Assembly (NCBI GenBank): GCA_900766735.1
Contig: CAAFWO010000013.1
Location: forward strand, 1 to 14,308
Length of the DNA stretch: 14,308 bases
DNA from: Clostridia bacterium
GTDB taxonomy: Bacteria > Bacillota > Clostridia > CAKSNL01 > HGM11501
Direction of reading: 5' to 3'
Part shown: positions 6,219 to 14,262 of the stretch, one piece after another
Numbering within the stretch: position 1 is the first letter of the stretch
Layout of the letters: every line of letters begins with the position of its first letter
Made by a program: the position numbers and the translations under genes
Notes under the pieces: generated by a model
Database searches by the model: none
Told to the model about the DNA's origin: nothing
The model's input: the letters and a program-made list of their open reading frames with translations, nothing else

Positions 6219-7337
6219 ATGAATATGACCGGTATTATATTTTCAAATCTCTTTGACGAGAACTTCGGTGTGCTCACCAAGAACAGGACGGTCGCATCCC
6301 TCCCGTTCGCCGGAAGATACCGTTTTATCGACTTTGTGCTTTCCGATATGTCCAACTCCAACATAACGGACATCGGAATCATCACCAAGTCAAACTATAA
6401 ATCGCTTATGGATCACTTGGGCTCATGCGCTGCGTGGGACTTGGACAGGAAAAACGGCGGCGTTTTTCTCCTTCCTCCCTTCGCGGCAGGGCAGACGACG
6501 GTCTACCAGGGAAAGCTCGAGGCGCTCTATTCCGCGTTTTCATACCTTGAAAAGCAGGACCGCGATTATGTGCTTTTGTCTGATTCGACGGTCATCTGCA
6601 ACATCGACTATGAGGACGCGTTAGACTACCACATAAAGTCCGGCAATGACCTGACCGTTATCGCAAACAAGGTCGACGCAGACCCGATGACGAGCTACTC
6701 TCTCGTTATGGAAAAGTCCCGCGGCAAGATTACCGATATGTATGTCGACTACCCGGCGGTGAAGGACAATTCCTTCGCCTCGATGGGAATGTTCATTATG
6801 GAGCGAAAGAAGCTTCTTTCCGTCATCCGCGAGACCGTTTCGCGCGGCAAAAAGAGGCTTGAGCGCGACTTTATCCAGCATGAGTGGAATAACGGAAGTC
6901 TCTCTGTCGGAATATTCGAATTTAAGGGTCACGTTATAAGAAACACGAGCATCTCTTCGTTCTTTGCGAATAACTTAAGGCTCATAACCGACTCCGACCT
7001 CAGGCACGACATATTTAACCCGGCGCGCCCGATATATACAAAGGTTCGCGACGAGATGCCCACCTACTACGGTGACGGGTCGCAGACCGACGAGTGCCTG
7101 ATCGCGGACGGCTGCCGAATCGAGGGAAGCCTCACAAATTCCGTTGTATTCCGTGATGTTAAGATCGGCAAAAACGCGATCGTGAAAAATTCGATCATAA
7201 TGCAGGGCTCCACCATCGGCGAGGGGTGCTACATTGAGAACGCGATCATCGATAAGGACGCCGAGATAAGCGACAGCGCACACCTTCAGGGCGCTATCAG
7301 CACACCCATCATCATCGAAAAAGGAGAATCCGTATGA
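6219..7337 (+). CDS. glgD: GlgD, non-catalytic-type paralogue of ADP-glucose pyrophosphorylase
   Basis: This 372-residue protein follows the GlgC fold but has lost key catalytic motifs. The GGQGSRL loop of GlgC is replaced by FSNLFDENFG (8-17), and the GDHIYKMDY motif by SDSTVICNIDY (121-131), while the structural motif PFAGRYRFIDF (29-39) and the C-terminal hexapeptide beta-helix remain. This is the known pattern of Firmicute GlgD, a partner subunit that modulates GlgC. It lies 16 bp after glgC with its own AGGGGGA ribosome-binding site. Its TGA overlaps the glgA ATG by 4 bases, implying translational coupling to glycogen synthase. Confidence 0.94.
   Translation: MNMTGIIFSNLFDENFGVLTKNRTVASLPFAGRYRFIDFVLSDMSNSNITDIGIITKSNYKSLMDHLGSCAAWDLDRKNGGVFLLPPFAAGQTTVYQGKLEALYSAFSYLEKQDRDYVLLSDSTVICNIDYEDALDYHIKSGNDLTVIANKVDADPMTSYSLVMEKSRGKITDMYVDYPAVKDNSFASMGMFIMERKKLLSVIRETVSRGKKRLERDFIQHEWNNGSLSVGIFEFKGHVIRNTSISSFFANNLRLITDSDLRHDIFNPARPIYTKVRDEMPTYYGDGSQTDECLIADGCRIEGSLTNSVVFRDVKIGKNAIVKNSIIMQGSTIGEGCYIENAIIDKDAEISDSAHLQGAISTPIIIEKGESV
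7321..7326 (+). promoter_or_regulatory. Ribosome-binding site of glgA inside the end of glgD
   Basis: AAGGAG lies 7 bases before the glgA ATG (7334), within the last codons of glgD. With the ATGA stop/start overlap it fixes the glgA start and supports coupled translation. Confidence 0.7.
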
Positions 7338-8761
7338 AAATACTTTTTGCAGCAAGTGAGGCGGCGCCTTTCATCAAATCCGGCGGCCTCGGGGATGTTT
7401 TGGAGGCGCTTCCTAAGGCGCTCTCCGAAAACGACAGCTATGATGTCAGCGTGATTTTGCCCTACTACAGGTCTCTTAAAATAAATCCGGACTTTAAGCC
7501 CGAATTTGTGACCAACTTCTATATGCCGTTAGGCTGGCGCGCGTCATATGTCGGCGTTTTTTGCTTAAAGGTGAAAAAAGTCACCTACTATTTTATCGAC
7601 AACGAATATTACTTCAACCGCGACGGCGGCTATTACGGCCATTATGACGACGGCGAGCGTTTCGCCTACTTCTCGAAGGCTGTGCTTGAGTCGCTTCGCT
7701 ACATTAACTATATGCCGGACATTATCCATTTAAATGACTGGCAGACGGCGTGCATCCCCGTTTTCTACAAGGCATTTTACAAAAATATCCCCGAATACTC
7801 TCATATTAAGACCGTGTTCACGATCCATAATATCGAGTATCAGGGAAAGATGCCTCTTGAATTCCGCGAGGCGACGATGGGGCTTTCGGACGAATTTGCC
7901 GGCGTTATGGAATATGACGGATGCGTGAACTTTATGAAGAGCGCGATCGTGTTATCGGACAGGATCACCACCGTTTCCGAGACCTACTCGCACGAGATCA
8001 TGCACGCGTATTTCTCGCACGGGCTTGACCCGATCCTCCGCGAAAACGAATACAAGCTCACGGGAATCGTGAATGGCATAAACGAGGAGATATTTAACCC
8101 CAAGACCGATAAAAACCTTGCCCGGAACTACTCCGCGGGCAACCTTTCCGGCAAGGCGGCATGCAAATGCGCGCTTCAGAGCAAATTGGGACTTGAGATC
8201 AGGAACGACATTCCGATCGTCTCGATGGTAACGCGCCTCGTTTCCCATAAGGGACTTGACCTTGTGGAGCGCGTTCTGCCCGATATGTTAAATGACAACA
8301 TTCAGTTTGTCGTTGTCGGCACGGGCGACGATAAATATGAAGAAATGTTCCGTTTCGCCGAGTATAACTACCGCGGGAAGATGGCCGCGTGCATCACGTT
8401 CAGCTCATCTCTTGCCTCCGAGGTCTATGCCGGAAGCGACATTTTCCTGATGCCTTCAAAGAGCGAACCGTGCGGCCTTTCTCAGCTCATCGCGATGCGC
8501 TACGGAACGATTCCGGTCGTGCGCGAGACCGGAGGGCTTTACGACACCGTGCCCGCATTGAATCCCGAGACGATGGACGGGCTCGGCTTCACCTTCAAGC
8601 TGTTTAACGCGCACGATATGTTGGACGCGGTCAGAAGAGCGACTTCCTTCTGGCACGACAGTAAAAAGCGCGAGAATCTCATAAAGAAACTGATGCGCCG
8701 CGACTCGTCCTGGACAGAGCCGGTCAAGGCGTATGCTAACATATATGAAGCATTAAAATAA
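7334..8761 (+). CDS. glgA: Glycogen synthase (ADP-glucose:1,4-alpha-glucan glucosyltransferase)
   Basis: GlgA transfers glucose from ADP-glucose to the non-reducing end of an alpha-1,4 glucan. The 475-residue length is typical of bacterial GT5 enzymes. The N-terminal Rossmann domain has the ADP-glucose-binding KSGGLGDV (15-22), HLNDWQTA (132-139) and TIHNIEYQG (163-171). The C-terminal domain has R301 and K306 in SMVTRLVSHKGLDL, VVGTGD (327-332) and PSKSEPCGLSQL (374-385) containing the conserved catalytic-site glutamate E378. All expected motifs are present, so the enzyme should be active. It overlaps glgD by 4 bases and is followed 22 bases later by glgP. Confidence 0.96.
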   Translation: MKILFAASEAAPFIKSGGLGDVLEALPKALSENDSYDVSVILPYYRSLKINPDFKPEFVTNFYMPLGWRASYVGVFCLKVKKVTYYFIDNEYYFNRDGGYYGHYDDGERFAYFSKAVLESLRYINYMPDIIHLNDWQTACIPVFYKAFYKNIPEYSHIKTVFTIHNIEYQGKMPLEFREATMGLSDEFAGVMEYDGCVNFMKSAIVLSDRITTVSETYSHEIMHAYFSHGLDPILRENEYKLTGIVNGINEEIFNPKTDKNLARNYSAGNLSGKAACKCALQSKLGLEIRNDIPIVSMVTRLVSHKGLDLVERVLPDMLNDNIQFVVVGTGDDKYEEMFRFAEYNYRGKMAACITFSSSLASEVYAGSDIFLMPSKSEPCGLSQLIAMRYGTIPVVRETGGLYDTVPALNPETMDGLGFTFKLFNAHDMLDAVRRATSFWHDSKKRENLIKKLMRRDSSWTEPVKAYANIYEALK

Positions 8762-8783
8762 CAGACGAAAGGATTTGATTCCA

Positions 8784-11210
8784 ATGAAAAAAGAAGAACT
8801 CTTAAAGGAGCTGGAAAACAAGTGCTTAGACAGTTTCGGCTGTTCGATCAACGAGGCCTCGAAGCTCCAGGTCTATAAAACGCTCTGCACCACCGTGCGC
8901 GATATGCTTGCGCATGAGCGCAAAGATTTCACGGACAAGGTCACCGCGAAAGAGGAAAAGCAAATCTACTATATGTCGATGGAGTTTTTGGTCGGCACAT
9001 CGCTTCACAACAACCTCTTTAATATGGGTATCGAGGACACCGTGCGTTCCGTTCTTAAGGACAAGGGATTCGACTTGACAGAGCTTTACGAAATGGAGCC
9101 CGACGCCGGCCTCGGAAACGGCGGTCTCGGCCGTCTCGCTTCGTGCTATATGGATTCGATGACGACTTTGGGCTATCCCGGCACCGGCTTTTCAATTCGC
9201 TATGAATTCGGAATTTTCCGCCAGAAGATAGTTGACGGCTGGCAGATGGAGTTCCCGGACGACTGGCTCACACTTGGCGACGTTTGGCTTCGCCCGAGGA
9301 CGGACGAGGAGTTCGAGGTCAAGTTCGGCGGCAATGTCCGCCAGGACTATGAGGACGGAAAGCTCGTCTTCCATCACGAAAACTATTCGAGCGTTATGGC
9401 CGTGCCTTACGATATGTTCATCTCCGGCTACAAGTCAAAGGCCGTGAACCAGCTCGTTTTATGGAGCGCGAAATCGCCCTCCAAGTCGTCTATCGACCTT
9501 AACTATTTCGTGCGCGGCGAGCACTTAAAGGCGCTTGAGCAGAACACGATGGCCGAGGTCATCTCCAAGGTGCTCTACCCGGCGGACAATCATGTCGAGG
9601 GAAAGATTTTGCGCTTAAAGCAGCAGTACCTTCTGGTTTCCGCGTCGCTCCAGAGCATCATTCATCAGCACATCAAAAACTACGGAAGCCTTGAAACGCT
9701 CCCGGACAAGGTCGCGATCCACATTAACGACACGCATCCGGCGCTCTGCGTTCCCGAGCTTATGAGAATACTGATCGACGAATACGGCTACGGTTGGGAC
9801 GATGCGTGGACGATTACCGAAAAAACGCTGTCCTACACCAACCACACGGTAATGAGCGAGGCGCTTGAGCGCTGGCCGGAGCACATTTTCTCCGATCTAT
9901 TGCCCAGAGTCTACCAGATCGTGTGCGAGATCAACCGCCGCCTGACCGTAAAGCTCTATGAGCGCTACCCCGGCGACGTTGCAAAGGTCGACTACATGGC
10001 GCCGTTATCCGGCGGCGAGGTCAAAATGGCGAACCTCTGCCTTGCGGCGTGCCACACGATAAACGGCGTTTCGAAGCTCCATTCGGAGATTCTTAAAAAG
10101 AGCATTTTCAAAGACTACTACACGATAACGCCCGAGCGTTTCACCAACGTCACGAACGGAATCGCATACCGCCGCTGGCTCTGCCAGTCCAACCCGGGGC
10201 TGACCAAGCTTTTGACAGAGCTCATCGGAACGGGCTTTAAAAACGATTCGATGGAGCTTAAAAAGCTCGAAAAATACCACGGCGACAAGGCTGTTTTAGA
10301 GTCGCTCCGCAAGGTAAAGCGCGAAAATAAGGAAAAGCTCTGCGACTACATCGCGAAGGCGAACGGTATTATCTGCGACCCTGACTCGATCTTCGACGTT
10401 CAGATAAAGCGTCTTCACGAATACAAGCGCCAGCTCTTAAACGCGCTTCAGATAATCCACATGTACAGAATGCTGAAGGCGAATCCGTCGCTTGACATTC
10501 CGCCCAGAACCTTCATTTTCGCGGCCAAGGCGTCGTCCGGTTACTTTATGGCAAAGCAGATCATAAGGCTTATATGCGCGATCGCGAACACCGTAAACTC
10601 CGACCCGACGGTGCGTGAAAAGCTCAAAGTCGTGTTCTTGGAGGACTATAAGGTTTCCCTTGCCGAGAAGATCATTCCGGCGGCCGAAATTTCCGAGCAG
10701 ATTTCCATCGCCGGAAAAGAGGCTTCAGGTACGGGTAATATGAAGCTGATGATAAACGGCGCGGTAACGCTCGGCACGCTTGACGGCGCGAACGTTGAGA
10801 TTCACGAGCAGGTAGGCGACGACAATATGTTCCTGTTTGGCCTCACTGCTCCCGAGGTTGAAGAGCTCTGGAAAAAGGGCTACGATCCTTTGGTTTACAT
10901 GCGCCGCGATCCCGAGCTTTCGGATATTATTTCGATGCTCACCTCCGGTGCGTTCGGCTCAAGCTTTGACGATATTGCGCGCTCGCTTCTGACCAACAGC
11001 TACGGCACAGCGGATGCATATATGATCCTGGCGGACTTTAACGATTATGTTCGGGCGCAGAAGGACGTGTCCAAAGCCTATAAGGACCAGGATAAGTTCA
11101 CCGATATGTCGCTTATCAACATCGCGAACGCCGGCATTTTCTCCGCAGACCGCGCGATAAAGGAATACGCAGACAACATCTGGGACTTAGGGTGTAAAAA
11201 GGCGCACTAA
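8784..11210 (+). CDS. glgP: Glycogen/starch/maltodextrin phosphorylase
   Basis: This GT35 enzyme phosphorolyses alpha-1,4 glucan ends to glucose-1-phosphate in the cytoplasm. The 808-residue protein contains YYMSMEFLVG, EPDAGLGNGGLGRLA, VDGWQMEFPDDW, INDTHPAL, TNHTVM.EALERWP and the pyridoxal-phosphate site EASGTGNMKLMINGA, with the Schiff-base lysine at about K654. I chose ATG at 8784. A TTG nine bases upstream (8775) is in frame, but the GAAAGGA ribosome-binding site (8767-8773) would be only one base from it, against a normal 10-base spacing to the ATG. Having glgP in the same transcript as the biosynthetic genes suggests that turnover is set by enzyme activity as well as by transcription. 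A hairpin follows the stop codon. Confidence 0.96.
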   Translation: MKKEELLKELENKCLDSFGCSINEASKLQVYKTLCTTVRDMLAHERKDFTDKVTAKEEKQIYYMSMEFLVGTSLHNNLFNMGIEDTVRSVLKDKGFDLTELYEMEPDAGLGNGGLGRLASCYMDSMTTLGYPGTGFSIRYEFGIFRQKIVDGWQMEFPDDWLTLGDVWLRPRTDEEFEVKFGGNVRQDYEDGKLVFHHENYSSVMAVPYDMFISGYKSKAVNQLVLWSAKSPSKSSIDLNYFVRGEHLKALEQNTMAEVISKVLYPADNHVEGKILRLKQQYLLVSASLQSIIHQHIKNYGSLETLPDKVAIHINDTHPALCVPELMRILIDEYGYGWDDAWTITEKTLSYTNHTVMSEALERWPEHIFSDLLPRVYQIVCEINRRLTVKLYERYPGDVAKVDYMAPLSGGEVKMANLCLAACHTINGVSKLHSEILKKSIFKDYYTITPERFTNVTNGIAYRRWLCQSNPGLTKLLTELIGTGFKNDSMELKKLEKYHGDKAVLESLRKVKRENKEKLCDYIAKANGIICDPDSIFDVQIKRLHEYKRQLLNALQIIHMYRMLKANPSLDIPPRTFIFAAKASSGYFMAKQIIRLICAIANTVNSDPTVREKLKVVFLEDYKVSLAEKIIPAAEISEQISIAGKEASGTGNMKLMINGAVTLGTLDGANVEIHEQVGDDNMFLFGLTAPEVEELWKKGYDPLVYMRRDPELSDIISMLTSGAFGSSFDDIARSLLTNSYGTADAYMILADFNDYVRAQKDVSKAYKDQDKFTDMSLINIANAGIFSADRAIKEYADNIWDLGCKKAH

Positions 11211-11220
11211 ATAAAACACA

Positions 11221-11260
11221 TTCCGGCGGAAACGGGGCTCTCCCCTTTCCGCCGAATTTT
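11221..11260 (+). terminator. Stem-loop with short U-run after glgP (partial terminator or attenuator)
   Basis: CGGCGGAAA (11224-11232) pairs with TTTCCGCCG (11246-11254). After a bulged C, GGGG pairs with CCCC around a CTCT loop, making a very G+C-rich stem, followed by AATTTT (11255-11260). The U-run is short and the next gene's ribosome-binding site (GAGG, 11261-11264) starts at once. It may reduce rather than end transcription into the GH13 gene, for which no separate promoter is visible. Confidence 0.6.
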
Positions 11261-11269
11261 GAGGTACAT

Positions 11270-13084
11270 ATGAGAATTTTATATGACAGTAAGTCCGCCG
11301 AGCACAAAACGCCGTTCGGATGCGTTAAGGAAAACGAGGAGTGCCGCATGACCGTTCATATTCCCGAGTCGATTAAGACACGCCGCGCATTTTTGATTTT
11401 AAAGTCGGACGATGAGTTTCTGCTCCAGGTCCCGATGCAAAAAACGCTGACGAAGGACGCATACGAGCACTACACGGCGACCTTTTCACTCTACAGGCGC
11501 GGCCTATATTTTTACTATTTCAAGATAGAAACTCTCTCTGGCGCGTTCTCGCTCTATAAATACGGCGCGCACGACACGAATATGGAGGACGGGTCGCTCT
11601 GGCAGCTCTCCTGCATCAAAAACGGGGAAAAAGTCGACCCGTTTTATTACGGTGCGGTCTACTACCAGATATTCCCGGACAGGTTCTGTAAAGAGCGCAC
11701 GCTCTCAGGCGAGGGGAAGATTCCGCCGTTTAAGATCCACGAAAACGAGTCAGACACGCCGGACTATCTGCCCGACCCGGACGGCAAGATATTAAATAAC
11801 GACTTTTTCGGCGGAAATCTGGCCGGAATTGAAAAAAAGCTTCCTTATTTAAAGGAACTCGGCGTTAAGGTGATATACCTAAACCCGATATTTTTTGCCT
11901 ATTCAAACCACCGATACGACACGGCGGACTATTTGAAGGTCGACCCTCTGCTCGGCACAGAGAGTGATTTTTCGTCCCTCTGTGACGCAGCGCACAAATC
12001 AGGCATGCGTGTCATCTTAGACGGCGTGTTTTCGCACACCGGGGTGGACAGTGTGTACTTTGACAAGAACAACCGTTTCGGAAACGGCGCATATTTAAAC
12101 GAAAACTCGCCCTATAAAAGCTGGTATAAATTCGGGAGCGACAAGAGCTACACCTCCTGGTGGGGGATAGACACACTGCCCTGTGTGAACGAGCTTTCTA
12201 AATCCTTCACCGACTTTATAGTCGACTCTGAAGATTCCGTCGTCGCTCACTGGCTCGCCGCCGGAGCGGACGGCTTCCGTCTTGACGTGGCGGACGAATT
12301 ACCCGACGAATTTATCCTAAGGCTTCACGACCGCGTGCACGCCTTAAAAAAGGGAGCGATCGTCATCGGCGAGGTGTGGGAGGACGCGTCGAACAAAATA
12401 AGCTACGGCGTGCGCCGGTCATATTTCACCGAGGCGGAGCTTGACTCCGTGATGAACTACCCCTTCCGCTCCGCGATAACGGATTTCGTTACGGGGAAGC
12501 TCTCCTCCTCCGACTTTTCAGAGAGCGTAATGACGATTTGCGAGAACTACCCCAAGGAGGTTCTCGACTGCCTGATGAACAGCCTTTCCACGCACGACAC
12601 CGAGAGGGTCTTAACCCTTCTTTCGGAGGTTCCGGCTCCCGGGACAAGGGAGGAGCGCGCCGCGTTTACACTGTCTGATGAGGACAGGCAAAAGGCGCTT
12701 ATCCGCGAAAAGGCCGCGGCGTTTTTACAGTTCATGCTCCCCGGCTCGCCCTGCATCTACTACGGAGACGAGGCCGGAGAAGAGGGGTTTGAAGACCCGT
12801 TTAACCGCCGTTTCTTCCCATGGGGGCGCGAGGAGCGCAGCCTTACCGAGTTTTATAAAAAGCTCGCCTCTCTTAAAAACACAAACGAGGCTCTGAGATT
12901 CGGCGTCGCAAAGGTCTCCTCCCCGGAGGACGGCACTGTCGTTATCCGCCGCTCGGCAAACGGAAAAACGCTTTGCGCGGTGCTTTCGTTAAAGGGCGGT
13001 TTCACCGTCTCCGGCAAAATCATTTTCTCAAATGCGAATGGCGGCGCCCTCCCCGAAAACGGATTTGCACTTTATGAAGAATAA
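11270..13084 (+). CDS. Cytoplasmic GH13 alpha-glucan hydrolase, neopullulanase/cyclomaltodextrinase-like
   Basis: The 604-residue protein has no signal peptide and should act inside the cell. An N-terminal beta domain (about 1-120) resembles those of the neopullulanase/maltogenic amylase group. The GH13 barrel starts near YYQIFPDRF (131-139) and has DGVFSHTG (251-258), GFRLDVADELPDE with nucleophile D339, VIGEVWEDA with acid/base E368, and STHDTERVL with stabiliser D443. A small C-terminal beta domain completes it (about 530-604). Members hydrolyse cyclodextrins, maltooligosaccharides, pullulan and sometimes alpha-1,6 bonds. As no glgX or pulA is in the operon, it is the best local candidate for handling limit dextrins left by GlgP; that role is inference. 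The start has GAGG 5 bases upstream. The exact specificity (cyclomaltodextrinase, neopullulanase or alpha-glucosidase) is not resolved. Confidence 0.88.
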   Translation: MRILYDSKSAEHKTPFGCVKENEECRMTVHIPESIKTRRAFLILKSDDEFLLQVPMQKTLTKDAYEHYTATFSLYRRGLYFYYFKIETLSGAFSLYKYGAHDTNMEDGSLWQLSCIKNGEKVDPFYYGAVYYQIFPDRFCKERTLSGEGKIPPFKIHENESDTPDYLPDPDGKILNNDFFGGNLAGIEKKLPYLKELGVKVIYLNPIFFAYSNHRYDTADYLKVDPLLGTESDFSSLCDAAHKSGMRVILDGVFSHTGVDSVYFDKNNRFGNGAYLNENSPYKSWYKFGSDKSYTSWWGIDTLPCVNELSKSFTDFIVDSEDSVVAHWLAAGADGFRLDVADELPDEFILRLHDRVHALKKGAIVIGEVWEDASNKISYGVRRSYFTEAELDSVMNYPFRSAITDFVTGKLSSSDFSESVMTICENYPKEVLDCLMNSLSTHDTERVLTLLSEVPAPGTREERAAFTLSDEDRQKALIREKAAAFLQFMLPGSPCIYYGDEAGEEGFEDPFNRRFFPWGREERSLTEFYKKLASLKNTNEALRFGVAKVSSPEDGTVVIRRSANGKTLCAVLSLKGGFTVSGKIIFSNANGGALPENGFALYEE

Positions 13085-13124
13085 AAAAGCGCTGTTCACC
13101 GGTGTGAAGTGAACAGCGCTTTTT
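13084..13124. terminator. Bidirectional intrinsic terminator between the GH13 gene and the GH43 remnant
   Basis: AAAAAGCGCTGTTCAC (13084-13099) pairs perfectly over 16 bp with GTGAACAGCGCTTTTT (13109-13124) around a 9-base loop. It has a T-run on the plus strand and, read from the other side, a T-run on the minus strand. It begins inside the stop codon of the GH13 gene and lies 2 bp from the stop codon of the minus-strand GH43 remnant, so it serves both convergent transcripts. Confidence 0.9.
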
Positions 13125-13126
13125 AT

Positions 13127-13447
13127 TTACTGATTAATAACCGGAATATCCTTCCCGCCCTCGGGATTTTGCACAAATTCCGCCTCGGCAAGGCAGATCT
13201 TTCTCGGAGTGAAGCTTTCATTATCACCGCTGTGGCAATGGTATATGCATATATATTTATTGCTGTCGCCTGTCGGCGCAAAGCTGTGATGACCTGTTCC
13301 CGCTATATCGTCGAACCTGTGTAAGATCGGGTTACCGGAATACTTTTTAAAAGGCCCTGTCGGGCGCTCCGACACCGCAACAGCTATATGCTCGTCGGCG
13401 GAATAGACCATATAAAAGTCGGCAACTGTGTATCTGCAATAATTTCC
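13127..13447 (-). pseudogene. 5'-truncated GH43-family glycosidase fragment
   Basis: The open frame ends at TAA (13127-13129) and contains FYMVYSADE, AVSERPTGPFKK, GNPIL, a GTGHHSFAPTGD motif and PRKICLAEAEF, closing with GGKDIPVINQ. These are typical of the last blades of GH43 beta-xylosidase/arabinanase-type five-bladed propellers, including the conserved GxGHHS segment. A normal GH43 enzyme exceeds 300 residues; here only about 106 remain, and the catalytic aspartates of the N-terminal blades are missing. Similarity continues upstream of the first ATG (13411), through GNYCRYTVADFY, up to the stop codon of the araC-like gene, in the same frame. There is no ribosome-binding site near the ATG. 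The gene has therefore lost its 5' two-thirds by deletion. It is more A+T-rich than the glycogen genes. Confidence 0.78.
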
Positions 13448-14197
13448 TTAATTTTGTTTATGCAGTATTTTTAAATATTCGGTGGGCGTCATACCTGTTT
13501 TTCTGCGAAATACTCTCGAGAAATAATAAATATCACAAAAACCTGTTTCTTCGGCAATCCGTGTGACCGACTTTTTTTGTGTGTACATCATATTTTTTGC
13601 CATGTTAATGCGTACATTCCCCAAATATGCAAAAATCGTCTGACCGATGCTTCGCTTAAAACATCTGTTCATATAATCAAGGCTGTATCCGAACTTTTTC
13701 TCCAGAATATCTCCTGTAATATGCTTTTCCATGTTCAATTCAAGATATTCTATAATTTTTTTAATCATACCGTCATTGAAAACAGATGATTGTCGTACCG
13801 CAGTTTCAGAGCAGGCGCGGTGCAGCATGATAAAAAATTCAGCCGCGTGCAAGCCTGCACAAAATTTGTAATGCTCCGTTTTTTCTGTATATGCGTCCAA
13901 AACCGCGTTTTTCAAGCAAGCGTATATCTTGCTTTCATATGCAGAGCCCGAAATATTAAAATGCTTCGGAATAATCAATGTATCATATTCTTTGCAAAAC
14001 AATTCATCGGCATATTGATTACTGCTTAAAAAATGGTTTTGCGATGCAAAATAATATTCGCTTATTTCATTCTCGGAAAATTCGACGGCTTCAAAATTGT
14101 TATGCAAATGAAAATAATAGTACTCACATTCCTCATCCGACAGCGCACTCTGAAACTCGCCTTTTTGAAAAACATGCACATCTCCCGGTTGAACCAT
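13448..14197 (-). pseudogene. AraC-family transcriptional regulator, N-terminus removed by IS insertion
   Basis: From M at 14197 the frame gives 249 residues. The C-terminal 100 residues are a clear AraC/XylS DNA-binding domain with two helix-turn-helix units: ITGDILEKKFGYSLDYMNRCF (about 150-170) and SVTRIAEETGFCDIYYFSRVF (about 200-220), ending RRKTGMTPTEYLK. The remaining N-terminal part starts at VQPGDVHVF followed by CEYYYFHLH, which is the second half of the usual cupin sugar-sensing domain; some 40-50 residues (the HSHDYYE-like start) are missing. Upstream of 14197 the sequence changes to IS-end DNA. A TTG at 14227 would extend the frame into the IS, but those residues (CFFVSTYLT) are IS sequence. 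It probably once controlled the adjacent GH43 gene. It could make a constitutive DNA-binding protein if transcribed from the IS, so loss of function is likely but not certain. Confidence 0.75.
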
Positions 14198-14236
14198 AGT
14201 CAAGTAAGTAGACACAAAAAAGCACAATTTTTATAG

Positions 14237-14262
14237 GGGAACAGGCTATTTTGTCTGTTCCC
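14237..14262 (-). terminator. Perfect stem-loop around the transposase stop codon
   Basis: GGGAACAG (14237-14244) pairs with CTGTTCCC (14255-14262) with a 10-base loop holding the transposase TAG. On the minus strand it is followed by CTATAAAAATTG and soon by a T-run (14221-14216 region), so it may terminate IS transcription. IS elements often carry structures near their ends that limit their expression. Confidence 0.45.

Noticed and set aside
5867..6388. Minus-strand open frame of 173 codons across the glgC-glgD junction
   Set aside because: It is antisense to two well-supported genes, has no ribosome-binding site, and its product resembles no family I know.
8775..8783. TTG start adding three residues to GlgP
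   Set aside because: The ribosome-binding site would be one base from the TTG; the ATG at 8784 has normal spacing and gives a typical N-terminus.
3062..13084. A previously undescribed system hidden in the glg operon
   Set aside because: Every gene has the full motif set of a known glycogen or alpha-glucan enzyme family in a common Firmicute order; there are no extra unknown genes or large gaps.
13127..13411. Stand-alone small gene of 94 codons starting at ATG 13411
   Set aside because: Family similarity continues upstream of this ATG and there is no ribosome-binding site, so it is the tail of a truncated GH43 gene.
14198..14227. TTG start of the AraC-like gene at 14227 as its natural start
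   Set aside because: The ten extra codons fall in IS-terminus sequence and do not supply the missing half of the cupin domain.
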